From: Rachycentron canadum
Taxonomy: Eukaryota > Chordata > Actinopteri > Carangiformes > Rachycentridae
Reading direction: 5' to 3'
Assembly: GCA_038496675.1 (NCBI GenBank)
Contig: CM076655.1
Span: forward strand, 20,415,989-20,479,988
Length of the DNA stretch: 64,000 nucleotides
This document shows, in pieces, positions 1 to 13,180 of the stretch; positions within the stretch are counted from its first letter, which is position 1, and each line of letters starts with the position of its first letter. The notes below the pieces were generated by a model. That model did not search any database, had not been told where the DNA came from, and worked only from the letters and a program-made list of their open reading frames with translations. Made by a program: the position numbers and the translations under genes.

Positions 1-1435
1 AATCTAAGAAAAAAGTTTATTGAAAAAAATATTTTTATGTATTTTCACAAAATAGCTTTTAAATAAACTTGCTTACATACTGGTTGGATATAAACATCTT
101 AATGTGTGAGTGTAAAGAGAGAAAAAATACTAAACAGCTTCTAGTTCCATATTTTTAAAGCCAAATACATTGCATATGGGGGTGAGATGCTGAAATCATG
201 TAATTAATTGCTATTCTAAACTTTCCTGTATATTTTATTCTTTAACATTTGGTGTTGATATGAAATATATGTCAATGCTTGACATTTGGAATCAATCCTT
301 CTATGTTTTTCTTGTTAGAGTTGGTGCAGCGATCTTTGCTTTATATTTTTGTCTCTTCGTTTGCTACAGTGCTTTTGCTGTTTGTATTTTTTCAGACAAA
401 GACCAGGGTTGATGTTCTACTTTCAAAAGGAAATTAATCTGTTTACATGCCATGAATGCAGAACAAAGAAAAAACAAAAAAAAACTATCAAAAAAAAAAA
501 ACAAAAAAAAAAAAAATATGGTATTATCACATCACATTTTGAAGTGACATCAAAAAGAGGCATCAACATCCACATGGTTTACGTGGTGGTTTAAAATGCC
601 AAATAAGTAACAGTGCCAAATTCTAGTGCCAGTAGATATGAATATAGTCTTAATATAATCAATCACTGTCATCTCAGTGAATGTAAATGATACATTCTGT
701 ACCTTTTGTAACTAGCTGTACAGTTGGTGGCAATGACAGTGCTAATACAATAGCCTTTTCGCTTTGTTTTCCAGTCTCCATGGTTTTTCTTTTCTTTTTA
801 TTTTACTTTATTTTTTTATTTTTTTGCATTTGATCTGACAATGAAGTAGCACCAGTGGCATGTTGTTACCGCAAATACTACATGAGTTTATTTCATTACT
901 GCCAAAACATGCGTTTTCATTTTAATGTTGAAGTTGTGAGGTTTACTGTTTGAAGTTGGAAATACAATGTTAAACATATATACAATATAAACATATATAC
1001 ATATATTTTATATAAAAACTTTAAATATGAAAAATTATAGCCCCTTTGCATTAAAGCGTCAAAGTTAGTTTGCTTCCCTTAAATACTGAATTTGATTTAT
1101 TCAGATTTTTCTTTTTTTTTTTTTTCTTCCAGTTATGCAGATCTACAATAAGTTAAACTTTTACAGATGAGCACTTCTAATTATTAGATTTATTTTATCT
1201 TCTGTCCTGGAATTGGCCCATGAAGAGCCCTCCACTGCAACAAAAAAAGGGAGGGAAAGTGTACTACTATTATCACTGTTGTTTTTGTAATCAACAATAG
1301 AAACATATACCGTAGTTGTTTATCAGTTTCATCGCATATCCAGGCTATTCTCACTGACATTTTGTATATGGAATGTGTGCTAACTTGTTTATTTTTTGGG
1401 ACTCTTTCTAAATAAAAGTGGCTGATCTCTTGTTA
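1..1435 (+). other. Distal 3' UTR of an upstream plus-strand gene (unidentified)
   Basis: The segment is AT-rich, has no credible coding frame, and ends in AATAAA (1411-1416). About 15-25 bases later comes a GU-rich stretch (around 1440-1450), the usual layout of a vertebrate cleavage site, so the mRNA probably ends near 1430-1440. It contains AU-rich pentamers and three full 8-mer microRNA seed matches: miR-30 (TGTTTACA, 440-447), miR-96 (GTGCCAAA, 613-620) and miR-181 (TGAATGTA, 678-685). The stop codon is not visible, so the coding part should lie left of the window. Introns within this stretch cannot be excluded: there is a long polypyrimidine tract with CAG near 1109-1133. I do not recognise the gene. 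The reading as 3' UTR is inference from the poly(A) signal and composition. Confidence 0.55.
1411..1416 (+). terminator. Poly(A) signal AATAAA
   Basis: A canonical AATAAA hexamer is followed by a GU-rich element (GTGTGTGT-like, about 1442-1450). It is the most convincing plus-strand poly(A) site in the window. Confidence 0.65.
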
Positions 1436-4400
1436 TCTCTCAGTGTGTGTCATTTATTTGGGATGAGTTGCTCTTAAACCTGAGTGAAATAAACTCCTTC
1501 AGGGGACAGAGGTTTACACGAGAAGGAAGGTGATTAGTTTGTCTCTCAAACAAAGTGTCTGACAAGTACAAGAGCCTTTCAACACAGAAGAGAGCTGTTA
1601 GGATGAGGAAAGACAGGCTGCTTCAGATACTGAATAAAGGAGGATAGTTTGTGCCATATCAGAAGTTTTCATCACTTTTATCAGGATTGTGTGTTTCACA
1701 GACAGGACAGTAAGTGGTGCCAATATATTTTACTGTACTATGATACTAAGAAGCAGGAGTCATGGTTCCATCTATCAACGACTCTTCATTAACTAACAAT
1801 TGAACAGACTGATGAAAAGACATTAAACAACACTGACGAGGACTTGTTGGAGCGAGCAGGGGAGCCGTTCAGACAGAGGCTGAGTGAGACATCTCAGCCT
1901 CTGAAAACACAAGAAGGAACAAAGATCCTTCTTGTGTAAATATGCAGTGATATTTGATGATTGTTGTTCAGTACTAACTTCATCTTTCTCACATTATCCC
2001 CTCTATTAACTCCCGACTTCACACTGAGCCCAGGTCTAATCAGCCCGATAACTGAGTGCACATTAGGACGTGTGCAGGGCCATTTTGACAGAAGCACAGG
2101 AGTAAATCATAAAGTGAATGGTGGTTAAATCCCAGTTAACGGCTTCAGTTTGAGTTTGCTGGTATCATCCATGCAGCCGTGTGCACTGGTTTACAGGAGA
2201 TTATAATATTATTTTTACTATTTATCATTTTTCAATCAATTTGGATATTTTTACAAATTGATCTCAATGATTTCCCTTATACACAGTTATACACACGTCT
2301 TCTGCATATTCTATTTTTTTTTTTTAAATATGGCCACATGCTGTCATTATTATTATTTCTCTCATGACATTTGAAGCCAAGCCAACTGTGTTCCTATAGA
2401 AACACAATGATATACTCAAGAAATTAATATTTATCCTTTACCCTTGAAAAGCTGTCTTTTTGTTGACATAACATTTTGTCCATCTTTGAGGTTATTTGCT
2501 GGTGGTGGCTCCAGACTGAGCCGTTAAATCTCTTGGTTATGAGCTCACATGCTGAGTGATGAGATGCCTTCAGTCCACCCTCCCACTGCTGAGTGTTAAT
2601 GAATGTCACACTTCTCCATCAAGATGGCCGACCTCCCTCTGTTCTATAAAAATAATCTTTTCTTCCAATCACACCAAATCTTCTGCATTTCTTTGTGTTC
2701 ATTTCTCGTCATATCTTGAAGTTACTTATCGTATCAAATCAAATCATATTCAAAACAATGCTGCCCCTCTGTCCTGATGCTAAGTGGACTGCCGTCTGCA
2801 GATTGCAGGTCTCGAAAATAATGTTTAGACCTATTATCTGTATTAACTCAATGCTTGTGGGTTAACAGTTCATCAATGGTGAGGCCAATAACTAAGTCAA
2901 TGCTCTTTTAACAGCTAACAAGAAACAATGCCCGGGGTATTTTAGAATAAGAGGTTGATTGTTCAACATTTTTAACACAAAAATTGATTCTTGTAAATGT
3001 GACATAAATCAAAGGCCAATGTGATGATTTGTTAATAAGTAACTCCACATGTGTGCAGTTGTGATTGGCAGCTGATGACATCATGTGCTACATGCTCTGG
3101 CTATTGGAGACAAACTGAGCAAAACAACATTTTTTCTGCCAAAAAAATTGGCAGCACAGTGCTAAGAGTCTAACTGTATTACATTAACTCTGTGGTCAAT
3201 TTATTACACTCTTTCTGAACCACTCCGTGCTCACACACCGGAGGAAACCTGCTGCTGTGATCCCTCTGTGACTTTCCCTCGGGGAAGATGAATTGTGGTT
3301 CACTGTCACTGTTTGAATTCAGCCCAGGCTTTCAAACTTTTGATGTTTTTTTTTTTTTTTACCTACATCCATTTGACTATAGAGGATGTGCATATATGAT
3401 GGACTCATGAGACGGAGACTGGTATCTTGAAGACGCACGCACGCACTGACTTTCTAAAAAGCCGTTCCTCGCTCCAGGCGAAAACCACACAGCCCCCCCG
3501 GTGCAGGATACAGGAGAGCTGCTCACCATCTGGTGCTGAGCTGGATCAGATGGTGTTGCCACTGGACACATCTGGTCAGCCCAAACATACCATGTAGTGA
3601 GACTGTAACCTGGTGGATCACTGTTTGGATTGAATTAAGGTCTCACCTCCACCAGTGTTTTTATGTTTGCTTTTGTTAAAACACACTGTTCCCCTCTGTA
3701 TCTTTGCATGAAATAGCTGTGGCAAACAGCTGTATCTCAGATAGTGTGTTGCATATTGATTTATGGACTGTTAGGATTATGGTATGCAAAAATATTGATG
3801 CTAATAGGATGCTATCAGTCAATCAAATATCAAATTTTAACACCAGACCCAAGCTTGAAAATAGATATAGTGTGCATAGAAATTAAAGAGTTTTTTCTAT
3901 ATTTAATTTATGTCCACAGATGAATATAACTTGATAGACCATTGGAATTTATCCGAAAAAGGACAAAGTATGAGAAGCTTCAATATGAAACCATCTCATA
4001 AAATTAAATTAAAATAGAAAAGTGGATAAAGTCTTAGACTTTGGAAGATAGAGAAGTGTGAGGGTTAGTGTCAGCTTAAAGGTTTTGGAGAGTGAGCCTT
4101 CCTTTTGTTTGTCTTCTTTGTGCCCATCCCTTTAATAATGGGAGGGATTTAGCTTCAAAATTAGAAATGAGATATCTGATTCTTTTTTTTAATTATTTGA
4201 AAATGGACAAAAAATCAAATTAGCTGATAAAACGGGATCTCATGTGCCTTTTCCCTTGTATTTGCACTAAATAATTCACAGGTTTTACTCCTATTTAAGT
4301 CCAATTTTGCTGTTTGACTTTCAACCAAAATAAAGAGAATCTTAATTAGTTTTCCTTGGAGCCCAACGCTTTGTAGCTTCAGCCTTTACTTTCACTTTTC

Positions 4401-4804
4401 AGACAAGGAATTTTTAAAGGTTATTATTGTCTCATGGCTACACTGCAAACATTTGTCCCTTCAAGAACATAACTGCAGCCTGAGGTTTCTTGCCATTTAT
4501 TGCTTTGGAAGTTGTTTTTCAATCATATGTGCAAGTTGGAATAATATTATGTGGAGTAATGGAACTAGTTCCATGTTGTTATTAGAAAGTGAACCAACCT
4601 TTGGCACAATTTTGCTTTTCTGCAATGTGGAAATGACTTATTGAAGTTACATTCCCCGGGAGCGATGCTATCATTCCTCCAATCAGTCTCACCACCTTTG
4701 TGTAATCAGGTGTGTTTATGGGTCATTAGTTCAGCCAATCACGACACTGAGGGATGGTTAACCAAAATGAATCTTCACCCTTGAGAGCAATCAGCCTGTG
4801 AGGC

Positions 4805-4842
<38 letters not shown>

Positions 4843-6780
4843 ACCCTTCCTTCAGGCGTTTCACATTGTTGGTTGACCATGGATATTCTGATAGGATCCT
4901 GCCCGGGCTGAAGCTAATGATGAAGGAAGGTACACAAGGAATGTCCTGAATATGCCACCTCATGTAGGAGACGTCAATAGCACAGCCAGAGCAATGTTTC
5001 ATCTTCAGGTTTATTAAGTGAGGCCTGAGTGCCTGACCCGGCCTCATTAAAATGGCACAGAAACACATGGTGATGATGGTGCACATTTGATGCAAGAGTT
5101 TTTTGCAGCTAGAAGGGTTACACATTTCATTAACTCAGTGTCATACTCACTATCATATGCTTAAAGCTGTAGTCCCACTCCATACATCTTTGTGCCGTGT
5201 CGTATCACAGGAATCCTGTTTTCAAGTCTTTTTTCTATTTAGTTTTAAAAGAAACTCTAAGTGAGAAATCTGCTGGAAGTTATTTCCATTTTTCTCTACT
5301 TTTATCCAGCTACGCTTTTAGTGCTATTTGTAGTTTGAGCCTCAGCTCAGCTGTCAGTCTGCCAGCAAAACTTAATGAAGGTGACGCCTCACTTAAATGT
5401 CACCAGAAGGCAATCAAGGTGACGTTTCATGTCACATTGACTGCATCGCCCATTTAAGAAGCCAATGAAGCATGGAGCACATTATGCAAACAACAGATCT
5501 CAAAAGAGCTGTTTAGCTTTAAAAAATGTTTGCAGCTGAAAGGACGACAACGGCTCCGTCATCTACAACAGCACCTCAGGTTCACAGGGGATGAAGGGCA
5601 GCGTTCAGTCCTCCTGTGCTAGTAAAGACAACGATGTTAATACAGCATCAGATTAATTTACATCACATGGATCTCGATGGCCATGGACGGGGATTTGTTT
5701 GTGCCTCAGCAGCAAAGTGATGTTTACAACGAGAGAGCAAGATAACACAGTTTAAATCCTGATGTTTGTTAATGAATTTCTTTTTGAGGACTTGATCCTC
5801 TGTGGTAAATAGTTCTCACATAATCATTTAACCTCATTAATTACAATGTGATAGGAATCGATAGAATTGATTGGATCTTTTTATAAGAAGCTTAAAGCTT
5901 TAAAATGACTCATTATGTTTCAGATTAAGATGTTGAGATTGTGTCAAAATAAAGTTTTTGCTGTCTGGCCTGTTCGCTTGCCCATTTCTCTCTTGTCCTC
6001 AGCCTGAAACCATTCACCTGGACTGGTCAGCCATTTAAAAACTGCCCTGCTCAGTCTGTGTCTCACTCTCTGTCACCAGCATCATCCCCTCTGTGTTTGT
6101 CTCATTGGTTTGGTTTGTGTTGCTCATCCATGCATCACCACACACTCTGGATTTCACTACTCTAACATTTCCTCTTGTGCTTTCGTTATGTAAAGTTACT
6201 TTACCAAATGACTTGTTTGATTTTAAAGCACATGCTCTCCTTCCCTCTCCTCTGAGCCGGTTCATGACAGTGATTCACATTTATTTACAGATTTGCCTCA
6301 AAGACATTTCACAATTCAAACATTACATGCAGCTCATTTACAAAGATTGTTAACACAGGCTGAGACGGATGATAATTGATTGACTATTGGAGTAAATTAA
6401 CCCAAAATGTCTTCTCCTGCTGGCCAATCAATTATCCTGTTGTCAGAGAGAATATGCACATTAATTAGTGTCGTGACAAGAAGAAGGATGATACACAGTG
6501 CATGTATTCAATCTATACTGAAATACAGAAAAAAAATCTGGCAGCTCCAAGTCAGTGTTATTTTAGTCAATCCTAATCAATCATATTGATACTACCAGGA
6601 CTAGAGTATACTACTGCTACTATTATAGAATAGTGTATTAATACTCAGACAAAGGAGAATCATTTGGGAACTGATATGAAAATGCATTAAATGAATGCTG
6701 CTGACCTTAAAGAGAGCGTGAACCCATAGCAGACTTTAATCTCTTTACATTTGATTATTAGAATTAAAAGTCTCAGAATC
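1436..6780. other. Non-coding stretch, no gene seen
   Basis: Apart from a (TC)16 tract, I see only AT-rich unique-looking DNA. Short open frames here have no splice or homology support. A strong-looking acceptor at 5997 is followed by open frames of 11 and about 55 codons, but nothing supports an exon. Confidence 0.5.
4809..4840. repeat. (TC)16 microsatellite
   Basis: Uninterrupted TC dinucleotide repeat of 32 bases. Confidence 0.97.
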
Positions 6781-6792
6781 AAAGTTCATTTC

Positions 6793-7060
6793 AGGGCTGA
6801 ACAAATAATGAAAATATTATCCAAATGGCAATGTGGCCAAATGCAATGCCCACATCACTGGAGCAAAACATTTTTTGATGAAGGTAAAATGTGTCATATA
6901 ACATATGACCCATAACATATAACATATAACCCATAAATGAAGTGTCTCTGGCCCACTGATCACATTCTTCAGACATAAGGGGACACGCATATCGGACACA
7001 CTCTTCAGTGAAAATGAATTGCAAAAATACTAATTCCAATTTAAATCATAATCACTGTAT
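6793..7060. repeat. Dispersed repeat, copy 1
   Basis: This segment aligns by eye with 12905-13180. Shared blocks in the same order are an AATATGGCCAA-type core, GATGAAGGTAAAATGTGT, CATAAATGAAGTGTCTCT-like text, ATATTCTCCAGA/ACATTCTTCAGA and ATCTGCCA. I recognise the text as a common interspersed teleost repeat, class unknown. The copy contains a short internal reiteration of ACATATAAC near 6900-6930 and ends close to the following AT microsatellite. Confidence 0.65.
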
Positions 7061-7073
7061 CTGCCAGAATAAT

Positions 7074-7082
<9 letters not shown>

Positions 7083-7120
<38 letters not shown>

Positions 7121-7122
7121 TA
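7083..7122. repeat. (TA)n microsatellite
   Basis: Sixteen TA units, then a single C interruption and further AT alternation. Confidence 0.97.
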
Positions 7123-7579
7123 AAAGGAAAAACAAATCACTAAGCTAAGACACTGTCACGCCTCTTATATATCTTATCTTATATATATATAGTTCATATC
7201 ATCCACCACTTCATCCGTTTTACACTTTTCCAGATGTTTTACAAGGTAAGACTGATGAAACTTTTTATTTTGCGAGGCTGGATGACAACATCATTGTCTT
7301 GTTTATTTATTTTGTCTCACTCAGTTGCAAAGCAGAGGATGAGGAGATCATGTACATGTACATCTCTTAAAACCACTGACATTTACAATGCAGATGTGAC
7401 ATTTTCAATTAATCTTTGCTTGCGCTGCTCTGACAATAGGATGGTTCATTAGAGCCTTTCTTCTCCACCTCTGGTGGAGGGAAACCAGAGGTAGCTGAGT
7501 CGCTGCAGGTTAGACTGAAAACTGTGAGCGGCCACCAAAGCCACACAGAGCAGAGAGGAGCAACATATTTCTGAGGCAG

Positions 7580-7940
7580 CCGAGGTGGTGGGCGGTGTTA
7601 TACGCTGTAAAACAGTTATCCTCTGGCTGGGTTGTCATGGCAACAGTGTTAGCTGGGTTTCTCATGTTCCAGTACAGCGTGTCATCCCTGTAGCTGCTCG
7701 TTGGCGAGATGGCGGGAGGAGGGTGGGGGAGGGGCTGCTCTTCCATGCATACCACCATTTTAAGTCACCCTTGAGAATAAAACAAACAGCTGTTGTGTTT
7801 TTATCGAGGGGGGTGGGGGGGTGGGGAAGTACACAATCATGTGTGATTCAGGACGGAGTGAAAGTGAGCCGTTCTTCAGAGCGAAGACAGAGCTGCTCTT
7901 CTGAGGGAGGTCGAGCACATTTCCATGGTAACGGACCGTG
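7580..7940. promoter_or_regulatory. GC-rich island with two RFX X-box-like sites and G4 motifs
   Basis: The island stands out from AT-rich flanks. It holds an X-box-like palindrome GTTGTCATGGCAAC (7631-7644) and, on the other strand, GTTACCATGGAAAT (7919-7932). Between them are two G-rich tracts able to form quadruplexes: 7714-7734 (runs of 3, 3, 5 and 4 G) and 7808-7826 (runs of 6, 7 and 4 G). RFX proteins bind X-boxes in enhancers and in promoters of ciliary genes. Whether this is an enhancer, a promoter or chance is inference. No downstream gene is evident. A 152-codon open frame across it (7585-8043) is probably not coding. Confidence 0.4.
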
Positions 7941-8049
7941 GCAAGCTGTTGTTCTGTTGTTTTCCATTGCTCCGAGCACGTCGAAGGTGTGTGAGCAGCT
8001 TCGAGGTGGCATTTCTTCTGCAAATGTCACAGATGCAACTTAGTGGCTG

Positions 8050-9833
8050 GTTTTAACAACACTGACATTCACATTAACGTTAACTGAAGATTTGCACTTT
8101 GATCAAATTTGTTTAATTTATGTTTCCTTTGTGCCCCGATCAGTTGAGTGCTATATGTGCAGCAATCAATCAGATGTGTTTCCAAAGATCCTCCATCATA
8201 TCTATTGTCCTGGACTGAGACTAATTTGGTTCTACGTTCTAGCCAGCAACAAAAAAACAAAAACAGTACTCAGAAACAAACAATTCTATCTTTCCTCTCA
8301 ATTTATCAGTCGGGATTGTTTCCCAGCCCCTTCAATTTTTCACATTGTTCATGCTCCCTTGCTTGGCAATGCTAGCTGAGCAATAAACTAATGGTCTGTC
8401 TCGTAACAATGTGGGATATATGGCGATGTACAGAGAGGCCATCCTCAGATGTGGCCTGGGAGCACTCAAGGAAATGGATTAAACCAACAGATACAACTCA
8501 ACATAGAGAGATGTACTGTACGAATGGATTAAGCAGCCTGGGTGTATTTCTTCCTATTTCATCCCACCACCCAGGAGAAAAACCTTGTAGGAACCAATAA
8601 ATGGAGTTTTTATTGTTGTGTTGCTATTTCCAGCCAGAGTAGACTGAAGAAACTGCAAAATTCAGTCTATCCAGATCCAGATTGGTGCATCTACACTTTC
8701 ATCAAATACAGAGAAAAAAGAAATTTCACAATCAACTAAATTTAAAAATCAGACAAACACACGTTAAAATGAAGTTTTTTGGTTTTCAAGATGTGTATTG
8801 TGTAGATTAGATTGTGTAGAGATTAGATTTATATTCCTTTTTATGTTCTCACTTTAGTAAAATAATAAAACAGACATAAACAGTTTACGTAACAGTGAAG
8901 CTGTGAAAATGCAAGCAAGGCAAGTTAAAGGTTTACATCCATCCATTAGAAGTCATTAACATATATTGACTCTGTATACCTCACAATTGCCTGCATTAAA
9001 TAGTACTAAAAACAGCCATCATTCCCCATGGGTTATGATTTCTCAAAGGAAATTCAAAATATTCAGCGCAGAGGACACCAAAGACATCAAATACTTTGCA
9101 AAACAGATTGCTAATTCAGCAAAATGCCACCATGAGTTGATGCATGATAAATGATATATGAAGGAAGCTTCAAAATAATGATGACTGTGATAGGAAATCG
9201 GTAAACAACATTGCAGCTCATCTGACGAAGGACAAATTATACAGCAGCTGTGTGGGGTGTGTCACAGCCATCTGTGCAAAAGAAAGTCTAGAGCTGTAAA
9301 AGCAGGTCCTTGCTATTTCCAGTCCACCTTTCTTTAAAAACGCTAACTTCTACTGATAACGACCTCCAATTTGATGATTTTTTTTCAATAGATAGATCGA
9401 TATCTGTCACTGATGCTTCATTCATGTCAAGTTTTCTCTGCTAAAATAAAAAAAAAAAAAGAAACTTAATTTCAGTTGGAAATAAAATGAATAATACCCA
9501 GAGGTCTGAGGTTTGAGGTCTGAGCTTCAGAAGACTTATATGGGACTCATTTGGTTTCCAAAGGAAGAATCCACTCGCAGACAGACACCATCTGCCTCCA
9601 AATGTCTCACTTGGCGAAGGAGCTGCCATTGTCGGGGGGTGTCAGGGGAAATGGTCCTCTCGTCTGGGAAGATGGATCTTCCATGTCCACTGAAGACCAC
9701 CAAGATTAAATCTTTCATCACGTTGGCTTGCCCTGATTTATGTTGCCTATGTAGATTGTGATGCTACTCACATGGGCAAACTACCTTTCAGCTATGCATA
9801 AGCAAAGGCTCATACTGCTGCCAATTTCCAGCC

Positions 9834-9889
<56 letters not shown>

Positions 9890-12800
9890 GTGAGGGACAG
9901 GGTGATTGTTTGTTCGTGTGTGCACTCCAGGACTTGTGCCTTTGTGAGGACCATTCTGACATTTTAGGAAAGTAAAGACATTTGGGCCAAATAGTCGCTG
10001 CTTTAAAAGATTGTTTCAGGATCAAGACTTTGGGAACAACACAATTAGGCTAAGATAAGGCCTAAAATAAGATGTTATTCATAGTGGCAGATGGTAGAGT
10101 CATCGGTCTGTCCCACCAGAAAATGGCACAATTGAATTTATCCATACAGCTTCACAAAATATGTGGTTTTAGATTCATTATTTAATGATTCTTGAGCTAA
10201 TCTGTGCTAATGATGTGGGAACATGCTTTTGCTAGTCACTCACAAAACCAAACTTCTTTCTTTTTGTTCTGTATTAGGGGGCACTTACTGACCCTGGCAT
10301 TTTAACTAAATAAAAACTAAACTAGCAAGCTCTTTATCGGTAACTGGACAATACCCTATTTCTCATTGATTCTTATTTTAAAACCATCTGCATACAAGTC
10401 CTCTTTTGTGACGCAGTCACATACAAGCAGTTTTACTGTAACTGAAGAGGTTAAATAAAGTGGATAGTCCAGCACTTAATAAGATATGACAGCTTCGTGC
10501 ATTTTGGACTGTCTGGTTCTTAATTCCCCCAAAGGTCATCACTGTCAAGGCTACTTGACAAATTATATGTCAAAGTTCACCAAACTGCTCGGGTGACCAT
10601 GAGCATTTATATGTTTATTATTAGCTTTTCTGAGTCACAAACACACTATTCAAATAAAGTTAATGCATTGCAGGCTATAACATTTTTATTTTTCATCATA
10701 CCAGGAGAGATAATGACATATGGGCTGGCTATAAGAGCCAAGGTAGAACAGAAGGCCATCGCTTGGCAGGAGAGGTGAAGGAGGGCTGACACTGTTTCCA
10801 TGGATGGATGACCAGTTATACAGTCTCCTCCCTGAGCTCCTCTCTCTGTTTTCACCCTCATAAACACCTCCTCAGAGGGAGGCCGATTGATTTTCCTTCA
10901 GGGAGCTCTAATTCATTGAGGGAGGAAGTATCTTCAGAGAACATACCACCAGTTGGGTGATCTCTGACAAAGGACATCTAATCCAATCTATCTAATGTCG
11001 TTGTGTTAAACTGTTGGAAAGTATTTCTCTGCTGGACTTGCATTAATTGTGTCCAACCTAAAGGGATGCCTACTGATGTCGTAGCAAGTAATGGCATTCA
11101 TGAAAACAAATAAAAAAACACAAACCACAGTTTATGCAGCAATGGTATAACCAAAGTATTGCCACTCATTGTCTCTCATTATACCCAGTAATGTCTGTAT
11201 AGCCGGCCTGACACAAAGTCTCCTGGTTGCTAACACACTGACATTAGCCATCCAGCAGAGATATAACAAATATGATGGCAGAGATGAGTCATAAAATTAA
11301 AGGTGGCAGTTGTTGAACAAAGATCCACCCATTAAATCACAGATCCACAGCCCACACCCTTAAAGATGCAGCGGGGCATGAAAGAAGAATCAAGACAAAC
11401 TACATAAATTCGTGGACTGGGGGTGGACTCTGGAAAACATCCCTTCTGGGGCAGCCCCTCCAGCAACATGCCCACCTGGAGTTTCCTCTCTGGATTAAAA
11501 GTTTCTGCTGTACTCAGGGCACCCAGCTGGAAGGTGTAACATGAACATGGTAGCTTTCAGTATGGGGCAAATTTTGGGCTAATGTGAAAGTGAATGGAAG
11601 TTCAAACATAGTTTTTACCCACAACAAATGTTATGTTTTAAACAAATAAATATAAGATGAAAAAAATACCATCTCCTCAACCAATGCAGGGTTTATGTCA
11701 ATTATGTTACGATTTGAGCATTTGCACGTATCAAAATTATTCCCTGTTTAACTTCACCCAGAAAACATGCAACATCTCAGATCATGTCTGTATCATGTCC
11801 TTAAATCCACATCACATGCATTTCACTGCAATTTAGTTGAAATATCTGTCAAAAAGTTTCAACATCATTGCCTTTGAATATGACCCATTAACAAACATTC
11901 ATTCAGAGTCTATAATCTACGAACAGGCGCCAATAAATTTCTATTCTGACTCTTCTGCAACTGCATCTGAGTAGAAAAGTGGCCTAAAGAAAATGTTAAA
12001 TTATCTCTTTTTAAGTGTCAATGCCCAGACCAACAGATCATTAGAAAGCATATACTGATGCTTTCTCTAATCTGTTGACATACATTGGGTTGATGTTGGG
12101 AAATTAAAGTTATTGTGAGCACAAACACGGCCCACTACCGTTTTTAGTTTTACCCTCTTTCCCCTTGAATAATCATACCCACTTATAATCTTGACTCTGC
12201 CAACTCCTATTGTGGGCCTGGGGAACCACTTCCTCTCACCTGTCAGCATGAACTTTTGTGAGTGGGGTGTAATGCAGGTGAATATTCATGCCATCTCCCC
12301 CCAGACACCACAGGAGGTGAGAAGGACACACTTTCTGGGTGGGTGGAAAATCCCCGTGGGTGTAAACGAATGAGGACAAAAAGTGACCTGTCACTGGTCA
12401 CTGCCAGGATGATTTCCATCTGTGAGGGATCAGACATGGAAGCATATTTCTTGGCTGGGGATGGCATTCACCACTTTCCCAGTTTGGTTGGCCATTACCA
12501 GCCAAGACTACTGTCAGTCTCGCCCCTTAGCACCAGTCACAAACTGTATCTTTTTTTCTGTCCCAAAATGAGAATGATAGGATGAGACAGAAACTAGATA
12601 AGCTCTTGTGGTATGACACCAAAACAGATTTTCTTTTCTTTGAGGGTGGTCACAACCAAAACAAGCATGTTAATAACCATTGTTCTTCACAGAGCCATGA
12701 CATTTCCTATGATGACAGCAGCACTTGTAATGTTACTTATTGGACAAGATGCAGTTCAACAGCTGAGGGTCTTCGCAGGTCAATCAGAAGCACCAGGTTG

Positions 12801-12890
12801 TCGGTTCATGGTTTCATTGTCTACAGGAGGGCAAGCGGAAACACAGACACAGGCACGTGGATGTGATCTAGCAGTATTTGCAGATCTGGT
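8050..12890. other. Non-coding stretch, no gene seen
   Basis: AT-rich DNA with one long GT microsatellite. No exon with convincing splice sites and no recognisable protein homology on either strand. Confidence 0.5.
9836..9886. repeat. (GT)25 microsatellite
   Basis: Uninterrupted GT repeat of about 51 bases. It makes Val/Cys-rich and Thr/His-rich open frames on the two strands that should be ignored. Confidence 0.97.
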
Positions 12891-12904
12891 GAGCAGCTGC
12901 TAAG

Positions 12905-13180
12905 GCAGCACAATTAATCAAAATCGCAATATGGCCAAGTGCAATGTCCATAAAATTGCAGCAGTTGCAATTTTTTTGATAAAGGTAAAATGTGTTACAT
13001 TGTTGTGCACTGGTAGCACCATAAATGTTGTGGTGCTACAGAGACACTTAATCATATTCTCCAGATGGAACAAAAGCTAAAAAAAAGTGAAATGATTTCC
13101 AGATATACATTTTTTGGAGTGAAAAAGAAACACAAAAACTCAAATTGCATATTACAAGCATAATATCTGCCACCATAATC
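12905..13180. repeat. Dispersed repeat, copy 2
   Basis: Second copy of the family seen at 6793-7060, in the same orientation. It starts with an ATTAATC/AAATCGCAATATGGCC motif, continues with GATAAAGGTAAAATGTGTTAC and a GAGACACTTAATCATATTCTCCAGA block, and ends near ATATCTGCCACC. It has diverged considerably from copy 1, which suggests old insertions. Confidence 0.65.

Noticed and set aside
5573..5640. Frame reading D-D-N-G-S-V-I-Y-N-S-T-S-G-S-Q-G
   Set aside because: Looks protein-like, but an in-frame stop lies immediately upstream and no acceptor with a pyrimidine tract precedes it.
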